NCBI RefSeq assembly: GCF_024733845.1
Contig: NZ_JANRHG010000002.1
Span: 62,001-126,000, forward strand
DNA length: 64,000 bases
Direction of reading: 5' to 3'
Source of the DNA: Neomoorella sulfitireducens
Lineage (GTDB): Bacteria; Bacillota; DSM-521; Neomoorellales; Neomoorellaceae
The notes beneath the pieces were generated by a model. It did not search any database, was not told the DNA's origin, and saw nothing but the letters and a program-made list of their open reading frames with translations. This document shows, one piece after another, positions 8,771-18,388 of this stretch. A program made the position numbers and the translations under genes. The stretch's first letter is position 1. Each line of letters begins with the position of its first letter.

Positions 8771-8917
8771 CCTGGAACGCTGAATTGCGGCGCAATCGCC
8801 GTAAGCGGGGGACCCATTTCTTACGGGGTGAATCTTACCGGGTAAAACCGGTGAGTAGGGCTAACCTTCAGCCCGAATCCGTCAGCTAACTTCGTAAGCG
8901 TGGAAGGGGATATAGCA
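8771..8917 (+). promoter_or_regulatory. c-di-AMP riboswitch (ydaO/yuaA class)
   Basis: Highly conserved ydaO landmarks appear in order: GCGGGGGACCCA (8805-8816), GGGGTGAATCTT (8825-8836), AGTAGGGCTAACC, AGCCCGAATCCGTCAGCTAA (8870-8889) and CTTCGTAAGCG. In this class, binding of cyclic di-AMP usually promotes termination, lowering expression of osmoprotection and cell-wall genes. The intrinsic terminator at 8928-8959 follows immediately and the downstream genes make trehalose. The expected logic is therefore high c-di-AMP off, low c-di-AMP (osmotic stress) on. Confidence 0.93.
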
Positions 8918-8927
8918 AAACTTTCAT

Positions 8928-8959
8928 ACCCCGGTCCCCCCGGGGTTTAATTTTATTTT
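8928..8959 (+). terminator. Intrinsic terminator, expression platform of the c-di-AMP riboswitch
   Basis: A perfect 7-bp stem (8928-8934 with 8940-8946, ACCCCGG/CCGGGGT) is followed by a T-rich tract up to 8959. It lies between the aptamer and the otsA ribosome site, the usual place for an OFF-switch terminator. Confidence 0.85.
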
Positions 8960-9013
8960 AAAGGAGTGAAGTAAATCCCACAACTGGCACAGGTTAAAAA
9001 GGAGGTATGCTAA

Positions 9014-10471
9014 GTGGCTAAAAAACAGGCTCCTAAAATCATCATGGTTTCTAATCGGGGTGCTTACAATCTGCGAGCCACTGACAGCGGTATTCAACCT
9101 GTACCGGCCATCAGCGGTCTGGTCTCGGCAGTAGAACCTTTCATAAAGGAAAAGGGCGGTGTCTGGGTTGCCTGGGGCGGGCGCGAAGCGCCCCAAGAGG
9201 ACACCCCGGGGGTACGTTTACCGGTGCCTCAAGAAGAACCTGCCTATACCTTTCGTGAGGTGCCTCTCACTGCCGGGGAAATCAATCTTTATTACCATGG
9301 TTTTACCAATAATGCCCTGTGGCCCCTGTGCCATTATTTTCTAGAAAAGTGTCGCTATAACACCTTAGAATGGGAAACATATGTTAAAGTTAATTCTAAA
9401 TTTGCTGAAGCGGCTCTTACAGAAGCCAGGGAAGGCGATACCGTATGGGTCAATGACTATCACCTGGCCCTGGTACCGGCTCAAATCCGCAACCGCAAAC
9501 CGCAACTAAAGCAATTCTATTTTTGGCACATCCCTTTTCCCCACCACGATCTCCTTGCCACCCTCCCATGGGCGCCCCAAATCTTGCGCGGTCTTCTGGG
9601 CACCGATGTCCTGGGCTTTCATTTACAATCTTACGCCGATAATTTTTTGAATGCCGTGGCCACCTTGCTGGGAGCCAGGGTGGACTTTGAAAACAATATT
9701 GTCTACTGGCAACAGCGGCGCATCTACGCCGGCGCCTGGCCCATGGGAGTCGATTACCAGGCTTTCCAGCGCCAGGCATTAAAACCTGAAACCCGGGCCC
9801 GGGCTGTAACCTTGCGCAACCAGTTCGGCGCGGAACACCTGGCCCTGAGTGTTGAAAGACTAGATTATACCAAGGGCATTCTGGAAAGGCTGCTGGCCTG
9901 GGAACGCCTCCTCGAAGAAGTACCCGAATGGCGTGGACGGGCGACCCTGGTCCAGATTGCCGTACCCAGCCGGACGGCCATACCTGCTTATCGCCGCCTG
10001 AAAGAGGAAGTCGAGGCGGCCGTGGGTCGCATAAATGGCCGTTTTAGTGAAGGTAGCTATCGCCCCGTCCAATATTTCTGGAGGGGGCTGCCCAGGCAGG
10101 AACTGGTAGCCTACTACCTGGCAGCCGACGTCATGCTGGTTACTCCCTTGCGGGACGGCCTTAACCTGGTAGCCAAAGAATATGTAGCTTCCAGGTACGA
10201 CGGCAGCGGGGTGCTGGTCTTAAGTCGTTTTGCCGGGGCCGCCCGGGAATTGAAGGGTGCCGTCCTCGTCAATCCTTACGATATTGAAGGCATGGCTATG
10301 ATTTTAAATAGAGCCCTAACCATGGACCGTGCCGAACAGGAAAAGAGGATGCGCCTGATGCAGGAAAAGGTGCGCCGCCACGATATCCGCTGGTGGTTGA
10401 CCTGTTTCCACCAGGCCATGAAGGCTCCAGAAGGTGAAGCACCCAGTGTCTCCGGCTCAGCTGGCAGCTAA
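9014..10471 (+). CDS. otsA: Alpha,alpha-trehalose-6-phosphate synthase (GT20)
   Basis: A 485-residue retaining glucosyltransferase that joins UDP-glucose (or another NDP-glucose) to glucose-6-phosphate, giving trehalose-6-phosphate. Family motifs: SNRGAYNL at the start, [27 protein letters not shown], the [10 protein letters not shown] nucleotide-sugar motif (about 277-286) and [15 protein letters not shown]. The GTG start at 9014 is supported by AAAGGAGG with 8-base spacing. It is first in the riboswitch-controlled otsA-otsB transcript; galU, which makes UDP-glucose, lies just downstream. Confidence 0.95.
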   Translation: MAKKQAPKIIMVSNRGAYNLRATDSGIQPVPAISGLVSAVEPFIKEKGGVWVAWGGREAPQEDTPGVRLPVPQEEPAYTFREVPLTAGEINLYYHGFTNNALWPLCHYFLEKCRYNTLEWETYVKVNSKFAEAALTEAREGDTVWVNDYHLALVPAQIRNRKPQLKQFYFWHIPFPHHDLLATLPWAPQILRGLLGTDVLGFHLQSYADNFLNAVATLLGARVDFENNIVYWQQRRIYAGAWPMGVDYQAFQRQALKPETRARAVTLRNQFGAEHLALSVERLDYTKGILERLLAWERLLEEVPEWRGRATLVQIAVPSRTAIPAYRRLKEEVEAAVGRINGRFSEGSYRPVQYFWRGLPRQELVAYYLAADVMLVTPLRDGLNLVAKEYVASRYDGSGVLVLSRFAGAARELKGAVLVNPYDIEGMAMILNRALTMDRAEQEKRMRLMQEKVRRHDIRWWLTCFHQAMKAPEGEAPSVSGSAGS

Positions 10472-11198
10472 AATTCGCCATTACCCCGACGTGCTCCTCA
10501 TGTGTGACTATGACGGCACCCTTGTACCCTTAACACCCAGGCCAGATTTGGCCCGTCCCGATGCCCATCTCCTGACTTTGTTGCAGCAGCTAGCTTCCAG
10601 GCCGCGTTTCCACCTGGCCGTAATAAGCGGCCGGAGTTTAAAGGAGCTACAGGAGTTACTGCCGGTGGCAGGACTTTATCTTGCCGGCATGCACGGGACA
10701 GAAATAGCTACACCGGAAAGGCAGGTTATCAACCTCCTGCCCTACCGGAAAGAAGATATCCCCTGGCAAGATATTTTCAGGCTCGCCCGCCAGGTCACAG
10801 CAGGTATTCCCGGGTTTTTAGTCGAAAATAAAGGTGAGGCTATAGCCCTGCATTACCGTTTGGCCGACCCCGGCCCTGCCGGAATAGCCTTAAAGCAGTT
10901 CAGCCGGGCTATAGATCCTTTTTTAAACAAGGTCGAATTGCTTCCCGGGCATAAAGTGCTGGAGGTGCGCCGCCGGGGTGTAAACAAAGGCCTGGCGGTT
11001 ACTTATTTCATCAGTAAATGGCCCCGGGCATATCCCATCTATTTAGGTGATGACCGGACCGATGAAGACGCCTTTGCTGCTTTGCCGCCCGGCGGCCTGG
11101 CCATCCGGGTTGGCAACTGGACACCCTGCAATAATTGTTATTTCCTGCCATCACCGGTAGAAGTTTCCCAATTCCTGCAACAATTAATTTCAGGCTAA
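10434..11198 (+). CDS. otsB: Trehalose-6-phosphate phosphatase
   Basis: A HAD-superfamily phosphatase of about 254 residues that removes phosphate from trehalose-6-phosphate. Motif I is CDYDGTLVPL (D25 nucleophile, D27), motif II is in VISGRSL, and motif IV is YLGDDRTDEDAF. It overlaps the 3' end of otsA by 38 bp, so the start (GTG 10434, or GTG 10446) is likely coupled to otsA translation. Length is normal for bacterial OtsB. Confidence 0.93.
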   Translation: MKHPVSPAQLAAKIRHYPDVLLMCDYDGTLVPLTPRPDLARPDAHLLTLLQQLASRPRFHLAVISGRSLKELQELLPVAGLYLAGMHGTEIATPERQVINLLPYRKEDIPWQDIFRLARQVTAGIPGFLVENKGEAIALHYRLADPGPAGIALKQFSRAIDPFLNKVELLPGHKVLEVRRRGVNKGLAVTYFISKWPRAYPIYLGDDRTDEDAFAALPPGGLAIRVGNWTPCNNCYFLPSPVEVSQFLQQLISG

Positions 11199-11250
11199 AG
11201 ATGTAGATTTACCATAAAAAGTTACAAGTAAATACGATACTAAAGATGAG

Positions 11251-12162
11251 GTGAGGTCTTTGCCAGCCCTACAGAAAGCAGTTATTCCTGCTGCCGGCTG
11301 GGGCACTCGTTTCCTGCCGGCCACCAAAGCCCAGCCCAAAGAAATGCTGCCGATAGTCGACAAACCGGCCATCCAGTTTATCGTTGAAGAAGCCGTTAAC
11401 GCAGGGATAGAGGACATCCTTATTATTACCGGTAAAAACAAGCGGGCCATTGAGGATCATTTTGACCGTTCCCTGGAGCTGGAAAACCTGCTGCGGGAAA
11501 AGGATAAAGAAGACCTCCTTGCCCTGGTTGAAGGAGTGGCGGGCTTAGCCGATATCCACTACATAAGGCAGAAGGAACAGTTGGGTTTAGGACATGCCGT
11601 TTACTGCGCCCGTAAATTTATCGGCCAGGAGCCCTTTGCCGTCCTCCTGGGAGACGACATCATCGTCAATCAGCCGTCTTGCCTGGAGCAAATGCTGGAA
11701 GTTTATAATGAAGTCAAAGGGGCAGTTATTGCCGTCCAGGAAATACCCCGGGAGGAAGTCAACCGTTACGGCGTTATCGAACCCCTGGAAATAAACGGCT
11801 GTCTTATTGAAGTCAAAGACCTGGTAGAAAAGCCGCGGCCGGAAGAAGCGCCTTCTAACCTGGCCGTGATCGGCCGCTACATCCTGGTGCCGGAAATCTT
11901 CCCCCTCCTGGCAGAAATCCAGCCGGGAGCCGGCGGGGAGATTCAGCTAACAGATGCCCTGCGTCTCCTTGCCCGGGAAAAACGAGTTTATGCCTACCTT
12001 TTCCAGGGTAAACGCTACGATATAGGTGATAAATTGGGTTTCCTGCAGGCCACGGTAGAATTTGCCCTGGCGCGCCCGGACCTGGCAGGGCCTTTCCGGG
12101 AATACCTGGCCGGCATCATCTCCCAGGTCCCCGTTAACCTGGAGGTTGCTGCCGGTAAGTAA
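11251..12162 (+). CDS. galU: UTP--glucose-1-phosphate uridylyltransferase
   Basis: A nucleotidyltransferase of about 300 residues that makes UDP-glucose from UTP and glucose-1-phosphate. The signature AAGWGTRFLPATKAQPKEMLP (about 13-33) and the later LGLGHAVYCA, VEKP and GGEIQLTDAL motifs are intact. The start is ambiguous: GTG 11251 or TTG 11260, with GAGGTGAGG overlapping this stretch. Its position right after otsAB suggests it supplies donor for trehalose synthesis as well as cell-envelope sugars. It is 52 bp after otsB, perhaps on the same transcript. Confidence 0.95.
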   Translation: MRSLPALQKAVIPAAGWGTRFLPATKAQPKEMLPIVDKPAIQFIVEEAVNAGIEDILIITGKNKRAIEDHFDRSLELENLLREKDKEDLLALVEGVAGLADIHYIRQKEQLGLGHAVYCARKFIGQEPFAVLLGDDIIVNQPSCLEQMLEVYNEVKGAVIAVQEIPREEVNRYGVIEPLEINGCLIEVKDLVEKPRPEEAPSNLAVIGRYILVPEIFPLLAEIQPGAGGEIQLTDALRLLAREKRVYAYLFQGKRYDIGDKLGFLQATVEFALARPDLAGPFREYLAGIISQVPVNLEVAAGK

Positions 12163-12176
12163 AATAACGGTGTATA

Positions 12177-13136
12177 TTATACCGCAACTGCGTTGCTCCA
12201 CTTGCCGCAACGGTCACCCCAGCGTGCCAGGAGCTGCCGTCCTTCTCGCAACTCCACTACTTCACAATGGTTGGCGCAGCCCTGGCACTCAAAACCGCCG
12301 GTACGGAATTCACGCCCGATAAGTTCAAAACCCCTGAACGCGCTCGCCCCGGGCTTCATTTCCCTGGCCAGCAGGGCGGCCCCGTATGCTCCCATAACGC
12401 CGTAGTGCTCGGGGACGATTACTTCTGTTCCCAGGGCGCGGTTAAAGGCCCGGCACATGCCGGCATTGGCCGCCACCCCACCTTGGAATACAACGGGCGG
12501 CAGGATTTCTTTTCCTTTGCCGACGTTATTCAAGTAATTACGTACCAGGGCCTCACATAAACCGGCAATGATATCCTCGAGGGGATGTCCCTGTTGCTGC
12601 TTGTGGATCATGTCAGATTCGGCAAAGACGGCGCAGCGCCCGGCGATACGCACGGGGCTCTTTGCTTCCAGGGCACGACGCCCGAATTCTTCAATAGGAA
12701 TCCCCAGGCGGGCCGCCTGCTGGTCCAGGAAAGAGCCGGTTCCGGCTGCACAGACTGTATTCATGGCAAAGTCCGTGACTATGCCATGGCGGAGAATGAT
12801 AATCTTTGAATCCTGGCCACCGATTTCGATGACCGTCTGTACGCCGGGCACAGCAAGACTTGCCGCTACGGCATGGGCAGTAATTTCGTTTTTAACCACA
12901 TCCGCCCCTACCATGACGGCTGCCAGGGAGCGACCGCTGCCAGTAGTCCCTACCCCGGCGACCTTTATATCTTCACCTAAAGCGTTCACCACCTGTTCCA
13001 ATCCTTCCTGAATGGCCCGAACCGGCTGGCCCCTGGTACGCAAGTAAACGGTGGTAAGTATCTGCCCGGATTCACCAATGGCTACAACATTGGTACTCAC
13101 TGACCCTACATCTATACCCAGGTAAATTGCCTCCAT
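12177..13136 (-). CDS. Acyl-CoA dehydratase activase (HgdC/BadF family ATPase)
   Basis: A 319-residue ASKHA-fold ATPase of the 2-hydroxyglutaryl-CoA dehydratase activator family. The phosphate-1 motif GIDVGSVSTN (7-16), the second glycine motif IEIGGQDSKII and two cysteines in NTVCAAGTGSF and AGRCAVFAESDM that would bridge one [4Fe-4S] cluster between two subunits are all present. Such activators drive one electron into a dehydratase or reductase using ATP. It is third in a run with two activase-related genes upstream; no classical hgdAB pair is in view, so the partner is unknown. Confidence 0.85.
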   Translation of the reverse strand: MEAIYLGIDVGSVSTNVVAIGESGQILTTVYLRTRGQPVRAIQEGLEQVVNALGEDIKVAGVGTTGSGRSLAAVMVGADVVKNEITAHAVAASLAVPGVQTVIEIGGQDSKIIILRHGIVTDFAMNTVCAAGTGSFLDQQAARLGIPIEEFGRRALEAKSPVRIAGRCAVFAESDMIHKQQQGHPLEDIIAGLCEALVRNYLNNVGKGKEILPPVVFQGGVAANAGMCRAFNRALGTEVIVPEHYGVMGAYGAALLAREMKPGASAFRGFELIGREFRTGGFECQGCANHCEVVELREGRQLLARWGDRCGKWSNAVAV

Positions 13137-13244
13137 TAATTACCATCTCCTTCAATTCAATTTCTCAGCCTTTACAGTCGTTATAACCTTCCTTCATTGC
13201 GAAAAGCCGGCCGGGGGTTCCCGTGCCTGCATCGAGGGGCCGGT

Positions 13245-14393
13245 TCACTGTCCCCGGAGACAACCCGGCATGGTTTCCTGACACGGGTTTCTCCCTCGCC
13301 CATTGTAAACCTTACCCGCCTGCCTCCTCTTCTGCCAGAGTAGCATGTCTATAAATGCTTCCAGGCGGGTCTGCAGGCCGGATTCACCCGTCTGCTCATC
13401 AAGGTAAATTGTCATTATCGGTATACCTTTTGCCTCCTGAACAGACGCCATAACGGAGTGGGCAACTATTTCCGGCATGCAGGTCAGGGGTGCCAGCTGG
13501 ATGACGCCGTCACAGCCCTCCCGGGCAAAGGTTACTGTATCTCCTACCGATTCCCAGCCATGACCACCGACGAAATGATTGAGGTAGGGCGGGGCCGTTT
13601 TCTCCGGGTTGTGGCCAGGCAGGGGCAGCAGGCCTTTAAAAAGGTTGTCATTAATCCAGCGGCTGATGAAAAGCCCCCGGACAACTTCTACCCCCAGGGC
13701 CCCCAGGCGTCTTTCAATATGCAAATTAACAAGGGGTTCTAGTACGGTATAGATTTCCCCGACAATCCCCAGCCGTACCACCTGTCTATCGGTATACCTG
13801 GGTATTTTAGCCATTTCGCCTTTTACCCTTTTAACGATCCTTTTTATATCCCCACGGCTGCCGGCCGCATCCAGATCCCGCAAGGCTCTCTGGAATACGG
13901 CATCTGCCTGGCCGGGCTTTACTTCCCTGGGCCGCAAGCGTTGCAATTCCTGCTCCAACAAATCAATGGCGCAGGCTTTCTGCCAGGCCAGGATTACACC
14001 GCGTACCCCCTCCTGCCAGGGCCTGCGGTTCAAGTATTTAACTTTATCCCAGACTTCAGAAAAATGAACATCCGGCGGTTCAAATACCACCATCTCATAA
14101 TCGCAACCTATGTCCCGGAGAATTTCCCGCTGCACCTGGGCGTAATAGCCGATACGGCAGGGGCCCACCCCTCCGGCCATAACAATGGTATCGGCGCCAA
14201 GCTCTTTAGCCTCCAGGAAATTACCCAGGTTGACCTTTAAGGGCAGGCATGCCGATTCCGGTGCATGGCGCACGCCCAGTTCCAGGGTACGACGGGTACA
14301 CGGCGGTGGTACCACGACCTCAAGGCCTATACCTTCCAGGGCCGTTTTTAAAATTAGCCAGAGATGGCCCATATGGGGAAAAGTTACCTTCAT
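13245..14393 (-). CDS. Acyl-CoA dehydratase activase-related protein (DUF2229-type)
   Basis: A 382-residue protein of the group annotated as 2-hydroxyglutaryl-CoA dehydratase/activase-related. It shares with its upstream neighbour an N-terminal P-x-C-x-R-x-T-x-E-LG pattern, a conserved ESACLPLKVNLG element and GGVGPCRIGYY, plus a C-terminal YLDEQTGESGLQTRLEAFIDML element. Conserved cysteines suggest an iron-sulfur site. The substrate is unknown. It overlaps the upstream gene by 4 bp and is 108 bp from the activator gene downstream, an untranslated gap with no clear feature. Confidence 0.75.
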   Translation of the reverse strand: MKVTFPHMGHLWLILKTALEGIGLEVVVPPPCTRRTLELGVRHAPESACLPLKVNLGNFLEAKELGADTIVMAGGVGPCRIGYYAQVQREILRDIGCDYEMVVFEPPDVHFSEVWDKVKYLNRRPWQEGVRGVILAWQKACAIDLLEQELQRLRPREVKPGQADAVFQRALRDLDAAGSRGDIKRIVKRVKGEMAKIPRYTDRQVVRLGIVGEIYTVLEPLVNLHIERRLGALGVEVVRGLFISRWINDNLFKGLLPLPGHNPEKTAPPYLNHFVGGHGWESVGDTVTFAREGCDGVIQLAPLTCMPEIVAHSVMASVQEAKGIPIMTIYLDEQTGESGLQTRLEAFIDMLLWQKRRQAGKVYNGRGRNPCQETMPGCLRGQ

Positions 14394-15373
14394 GCCGATC
14401 GCCTCCGGTAGAGCATATCCATAAAAGCTTCAAGCCTTGTATTGAGGCCGGCCTCGCCGGTATGCTCGTCTAAAGTCAACAACAAAAAGGGCTTGCCCCG
14501 GCGGCGGGCATAGCGTTCGGCCAGGTCGCCCACCAGGGAATCGGGACCACAGCCAAAGGCCGTCAGGTGAATCAAGCCGGCAACTTTTTCTTGTTCCATC
14601 AGGTACAGGGCTGTCCCTATAATTTTCCGCCCCAGCGTCCAGTAGAGGCGTTTTGGCAGTTGCCGGCAGGCTTTTTCAACCTCCTGCGGGTCAATATTTT
14701 CAGGTAAGATGACCTGCCCTCCTAAAGCGGCTACTTTTCCCGGGATATCCATTCCGAGATACCGGTCGTAGAGAAGATAACCGTGACCAATGACCCCTAC
14801 CGGCAGTGCGTATCGTCTCTCTCCTGCCTGGTCGGTGTTACCGGTTTCCAGGCCCTTTGTATCTCCCCACCGCTCACAGGTCCAGGAGCGATAACGGGCC
14901 TCCGCTGCCGCTTTTGCCAGTTCGACGCGATGTCCCCTCACCCCAATCGCCCTGGCCATTCCCTGCACAGCCGCCGCCAGGCCTTCCTCAGGCCGGCGGG
15001 CAAGATTGACGGTAGTATCGATAATTTGCGGGCAGGGCTTTAAAGTCGCCCGCAGCATGTCGGGAAGTCCCATGAGCTTGGGGCAGATATAGCTTTTCCT
15101 CTCCACGCTGACCAGCCGGGGTACCAGGAGGGCATCTACCCTGGAAGCAAGCCAGGCAGCATGACCGTAATACGCCTTTACCGGCAGGCAGGCTTCGGCT
15201 ACCGCCAGGCTTACCCCCAGATCCATGATTTCCCTGTAAGTCGGTGGTGAAACTATCACCTCGATTCCCAGGGTTTCAAAAAAGATTTCCCACCATGGAC
15301 CATAGTAATAATAAAAGAGGGCGCGCGGCACCCCCAAACGCCACATTTTATTATTCACCTTTATCATCCTCAT
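14390..15373 (-). CDS. Acyl-CoA dehydratase activase-related protein (paralogue)
   Basis: A protein of about 327 residues, related to the next gene over its whole length. N-terminus GVPRALFYYYYGPWWEIFF, then VAEACLPVKAYYGH, a region with FGCGPDSLVGDLAERY, and the end TLDEHTGEAGLNTRLEAFMDML. Proteins of this type pair with HgdC-like ATPases. Its start lies inside the 3' end of spoVAF (overlap 15351-15373), so its translation is probably coupled to the sporulation operon, which is unexpected for a metabolic enzyme. Confidence 0.75.
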   Translation of the reverse strand: MRMIKVNNKMWRLGVPRALFYYYYGPWWEIFFETLGIEVIVSPPTYREIMDLGVSLAVAEACLPVKAYYGHAAWLASRVDALLVPRLVSVERKSYICPKLMGLPDMLRATLKPCPQIIDTTVNLARRPEEGLAAAVQGMARAIGVRGHRVELAKAAAEARYRSWTCERWGDTKGLETGNTDQAGERRYALPVGVIGHGYLLYDRYLGMDIPGKVAALGGQVILPENIDPQEVEKACRQLPKRLYWTLGRKIIGTALYLMEQEKVAGLIHLTAFGCGPDSLVGDLAERYARRRGKPFLLLTLDEHTGEAGLNTRLEAFMDMLYRRRSA

Positions 15374-16907
15374 CTTGTCTAAATTGTGGCCAGATCCCCT
15401 TCTCAGCTTCTAAAGGCTTGCGGGCCGGTTCCGGGTAGGGCTGCCGGTCCATATCCAGGGGATGGAGGGCCCGGGGCCGCAGTTTTTGTAAAGGTACCGG
15501 CGGCCGTACAAATATATCTTTCAGGGCGCTGCCGTTAAAGGGTATCAGGGGCCAGAGATAGGGCAGGCCGAATGATTTGGTAGTAAGCAGCAATAAAAAG
15601 GCCCCAAGGGTCACGGCCACAAAACCGGGCAGGCGGAACAGCCCTACGCCGGCTAACAAGGCAATCCTTACCAGGGTATTGGCCATACCCAGTTCGTAGC
15701 TTGGCGTCGAAAAGATACCGACGGCGGCAATGGCCATATAAAGAATTACTTCCGGGTTAAAAAAACCTACCGCCACGGCAATATCGCCTATCAACACAGC
15801 GGCTATTAATCCTAAAGCCGTGGCCAGGGCTGTAGGGGTATGAATGGCCGCCATGCGCATAAGGTCAATGCCCAGTTCGGCAAGGATAAATTGCCAGGCC
15901 AGGGGGATGGCCCCTAATTTTTTGGGCCCGATCCAGGAAAGGCCTGGCGGTAATAGTTCCGGCTGCAAGGATACCAAAAGCCACAGGGGCGGCAAAAATA
16001 CGGATATAGCAACGCCTAAAAAACGCACCGTGCGTAAAAAAGTCCCAATCAGAGGGGCCTGGCGAAATTCTTCGGCGTGCTGGAGATGGTGGAAAAGGGT
16101 TGCCGGGAGAATCATGACGCTGGGAGATGTATCCACCATTACCAGGACGTGCCCCTCCAGGAGATGGGCGGCAGCTACATCCGGCCGCTCGGTATAGCGC
16201 ACCCGCGGGAAGGGATTCCAGAAACTCCCCGGGCCAATAAACTCCTCCAGGGATTTTTCCGCCATGGGCAGGCCATCCATTTTGATAGCTTTGATTCTTT
16301 CTTTAATGGTATCCACCAGGCGCGGGTTGGCAATATCCTTGATATAAACTACGGCCACGTCAGTTTTTGAACGGCTGCCCACTTGCAGGATTTCGGTTCG
16401 CAGTTTGGGGTCACGGATGCGGCGGCGCAAAAGGTTGGTATTAAATAAAAGGGTTTCAACAAAATTGTCGCGGGAACCGCGAACCACCCTTTCCAGGTCT
16501 GATTCCTCCGGATTGCGGGCCGGGTACTTCCGCACATCTATCAAGATAACCCTGTCAAAACCGTCGACGACCATTGCCACGCCGCCGCAGAGAATTTTAT
16601 CGACGGCTTTATGCAGGTCATCCAGGGCTTCGACTTCAATGTAGCTTAGATACTGCTTATAAAGCTTAAAAAAAGCATCAGGGGCCAGGTCCTCCCGCTC
16701 CAGCCGGGAGAAAGAGATGAGGAGATAGGTCATAATATCATCTTTGACCAGACCGTCAATGTAAAACAGTGTCGCTTTGCGGCCGGCAAAGGTAATATTG
16801 CGCCTGACGACGTCAAAGCTTTCGCCGACACCTAACTCCTTGCTAATCCAGTCGACGTTGACATCAGCTTTTTTATCAACTTTGACAATATCCCCTGAGA
16901 TGGTCAT
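15351..16907 (-). CDS. spoVAF: Stage V sporulation protein AF (GerA-family membrane protein)
   Basis: A 518-residue GerA/SpoVAF protein. A soluble N-terminal domain (about 1-270, with DFVETLLFNTNLLRRRIRDPKL) precedes five or so membrane segments (about 275-470) and a basic tail. In Bacillus SpoVAF joins a complex in the spore inner membrane that speeds germination and DPA release. A GGGGTG site lies about 14 bases before the ATG. It is the fourth gene of the spoVA cluster and runs into dehydratase-activator-related genes. Confidence 0.92.
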   Translation of the reverse strand: MTISGDIVKVDKKADVNVDWISKELGVGESFDVVRRNITFAGRKATLFYIDGLVKDDIMTYLLISFSRLEREDLAPDAFFKLYKQYLSYIEVEALDDLHKAVDKILCGGVAMVVDGFDRVILIDVRKYPARNPEESDLERVVRGSRDNFVETLLFNTNLLRRRIRDPKLRTEILQVGSRSKTDVAVVYIKDIANPRLVDTIKERIKAIKMDGLPMAEKSLEEFIGPGSFWNPFPRVRYTERPDVAAAHLLEGHVLVMVDTSPSVMILPATLFHHLQHAEEFRQAPLIGTFLRTVRFLGVAISVFLPPLWLLVSLQPELLPPGLSWIGPKKLGAIPLAWQFILAELGIDLMRMAAIHTPTALATALGLIAAVLIGDIAVAVGFFNPEVILYMAIAAVGIFSTPSYELGMANTLVRIALLAGVGLFRLPGFVAVTLGAFLLLLTTKSFGLPYLWPLIPFNGSALKDIFVRPPVPLQKLRPRALHPLDMDRQPYPEPARKPLEAEKGIWPQFRQDEDDKGE

Positions 16908-16928
16908 TTGTTTTTGTTTTCACCCCTT

Positions 16929-17285
16929 CTAGCCCCGGGGATTAAATAAAACGGCCATCGTAAAACCAAAAATTACTGCTGCCGCAATACCTGCAGCCCC
17001 GGCGGTGATACCACCGCTGAAGGCGCCCAGGAGCCCTTTAGCCTGGACGGCTTCGAGGGTACCCTGGGCCAGGTTATGGCCAAAACCGCTGATGGGGATA
17101 GTAGCTCCCGCCCCACCGATTTTCACCAGGGGGCCATAGAGGCCCAGGGCGCTTAAAATAGCCCCACCCGTGACAAACCCTACCAGGATATGGGCCGGTG
17201 TTACCTTGTATGGCGTCAGGTCCATAATGAGCTGCCCCACCAGGCAGATAAGGCCGCCGATAAGAAAGGCCATTACGATACTCAC
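16929..17285 (-). CDS. spoVAE: Stage V sporulation protein AE (AEB-type)
   Basis: A 118-residue membrane protein with three or four hydrophobic helices. The family motif GFGHNLAQGTLEAVQAKGLLGAFSGGITAGAAGIAAAV is complete. SpoVA membrane proteins form the channel that moves Ca-dipicolinate into the forespore and out on germination. The GTG start has AAAGGAGG with 9-base spacing. Confidence 0.93.
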   Translation of the reverse strand: MSIVMAFLIGGLICLVGQLIMDLTPYKVTPAHILVGFVTGGAILSALGLYGPLVKIGGAGATIPISGFGHNLAQGTLEAVQAKGLLGAFSGGITAGAAGIAAAVIFGFTMAVLFNPRG

Positions 17286-17360
17286 TGGGTTATACCTCCT
17301 TTAGTCTTTCGTATAATCTTCCTCAACTATATCTTTCTTTGTGTTTTCCTCGTTATCTGA

Positions 17361-18386
17361 CTATAGTTTTTCTATTACCACGCCGTGGCCGATACCGGGA
17401 ATCGATTCTCCTTGCTGGGTCGCTGTTGGGCTCAGCAACGCTCCCGTGCCCACTCCCAGGATGCGCTTATAGGTACCATCATTTAGTTTACCCATTAAAT
17501 GCCCGGCAAAAACCACTGCCGAGCAGGCACAGCCGCTACCACCGGCATGGGTATCCTGGCGTTCATGATCAAAGATCAGGATACCGCAGTCGCTGTAATT
17601 CTTAGAGACATCGTACTTTTGCTCGCCCAGGAGTTTGGTAGCAATCTCATGCCCCACCCGGCCCAGGTCACCGGTAATAATCAGGTCATAATCAACAGGC
17701 CCCCGGCCGGTATCCTGGAAATGGCGGACAATGGTATCGACGGCCGCCGGGGCCATGGCTGAACCCATATCATTGGGGTCCTTGATCCCCACATCTAGCA
17801 CCCGGCCAATGGTGGCATGGGTAATGCGGGGCCCGTTACCCGCCGGCGCCATTAAAACGGCTCCCGCCCCGGTAACCGTCCACTGGGCCGTCGGCGGTCG
17901 CTGCACGCCCTGCTCGGTAGGAAAGCGGTACTGGCGTTCCGCCGTATCATAGTGGCTGCTGCAGGCCGCTACTACGTGGTGGGCAAAACCGCCGTCAATG
18001 AGCATGGCTGCCAGGGCCATGCCCTCATACATGGTGGAGCAGGCCCCGTACAGGCCCAGGAATGGTATCCCCAGGCTCCGGGCGGCATAATTGGCGGAAA
18101 TGGTCTGGTTTAACAGGTCACCGGCCAGGAGGTAATCTATATCCTGGGGTTTAAGCTGGGCCTTGGCAATGACCATTTTGACGGCTTCTTCCAGCATTTT
18201 GCGTTCGGCCTTTTCCCAGGTTTCCTCACCAAAGTAGCTGTCATCAATAACCATGTCAAAGGTGTTGCCCAGGGGTCCCTCCCCTTCCTTGGGACCAACA
18301 ACTGTTGCCGTAGCAACAATGACCGGCGGGTTAGCAAACTGGATGGTATGTTGCCCTACCCTTTTAGGTGCGCTCAAATTCTTCAC
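17361..18386 (-). CDS. spoVAD: Stage V sporulation protein AD
   Basis: A 341-residue thiolase-fold protein that binds dipicolinic acid in Bacillus and works with SpoVAC and SpoVAE. The Cys in YGACSTMYEGMAL (about 119-131) and the GGSGCACSAVVFAGHLM element are conserved. It starts directly after spoVAC (stop and start are adjacent) with GGAGTG upstream. Confidence 0.95.
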   Translation of the reverse strand: MKNLSAPKRVGQHTIQFANPPVIVATATVVGPKEGEGPLGNTFDMVIDDSYFGEETWEKAERKMLEEAVKMVIAKAQLKPQDIDYLLAGDLLNQTISANYAARSLGIPFLGLYGACSTMYEGMALAAMLIDGGFAHHVVAACSSHYDTAERQYRFPTEQGVQRPPTAQWTVTGAGAVLMAPAGNGPRITHATIGRVLDVGIKDPNDMGSAMAPAAVDTIVRHFQDTGRGPVDYDLIITGDLGRVGHEIATKLLGEQKYDVSKNYSDCGILIFDHERQDTHAGGSGCACSAVVFAGHLMGKLNDGTYKRILGVGTGALLSPTATQQGESIPGIGHGVVIEKL

Positions 18387-18388
18387 TC

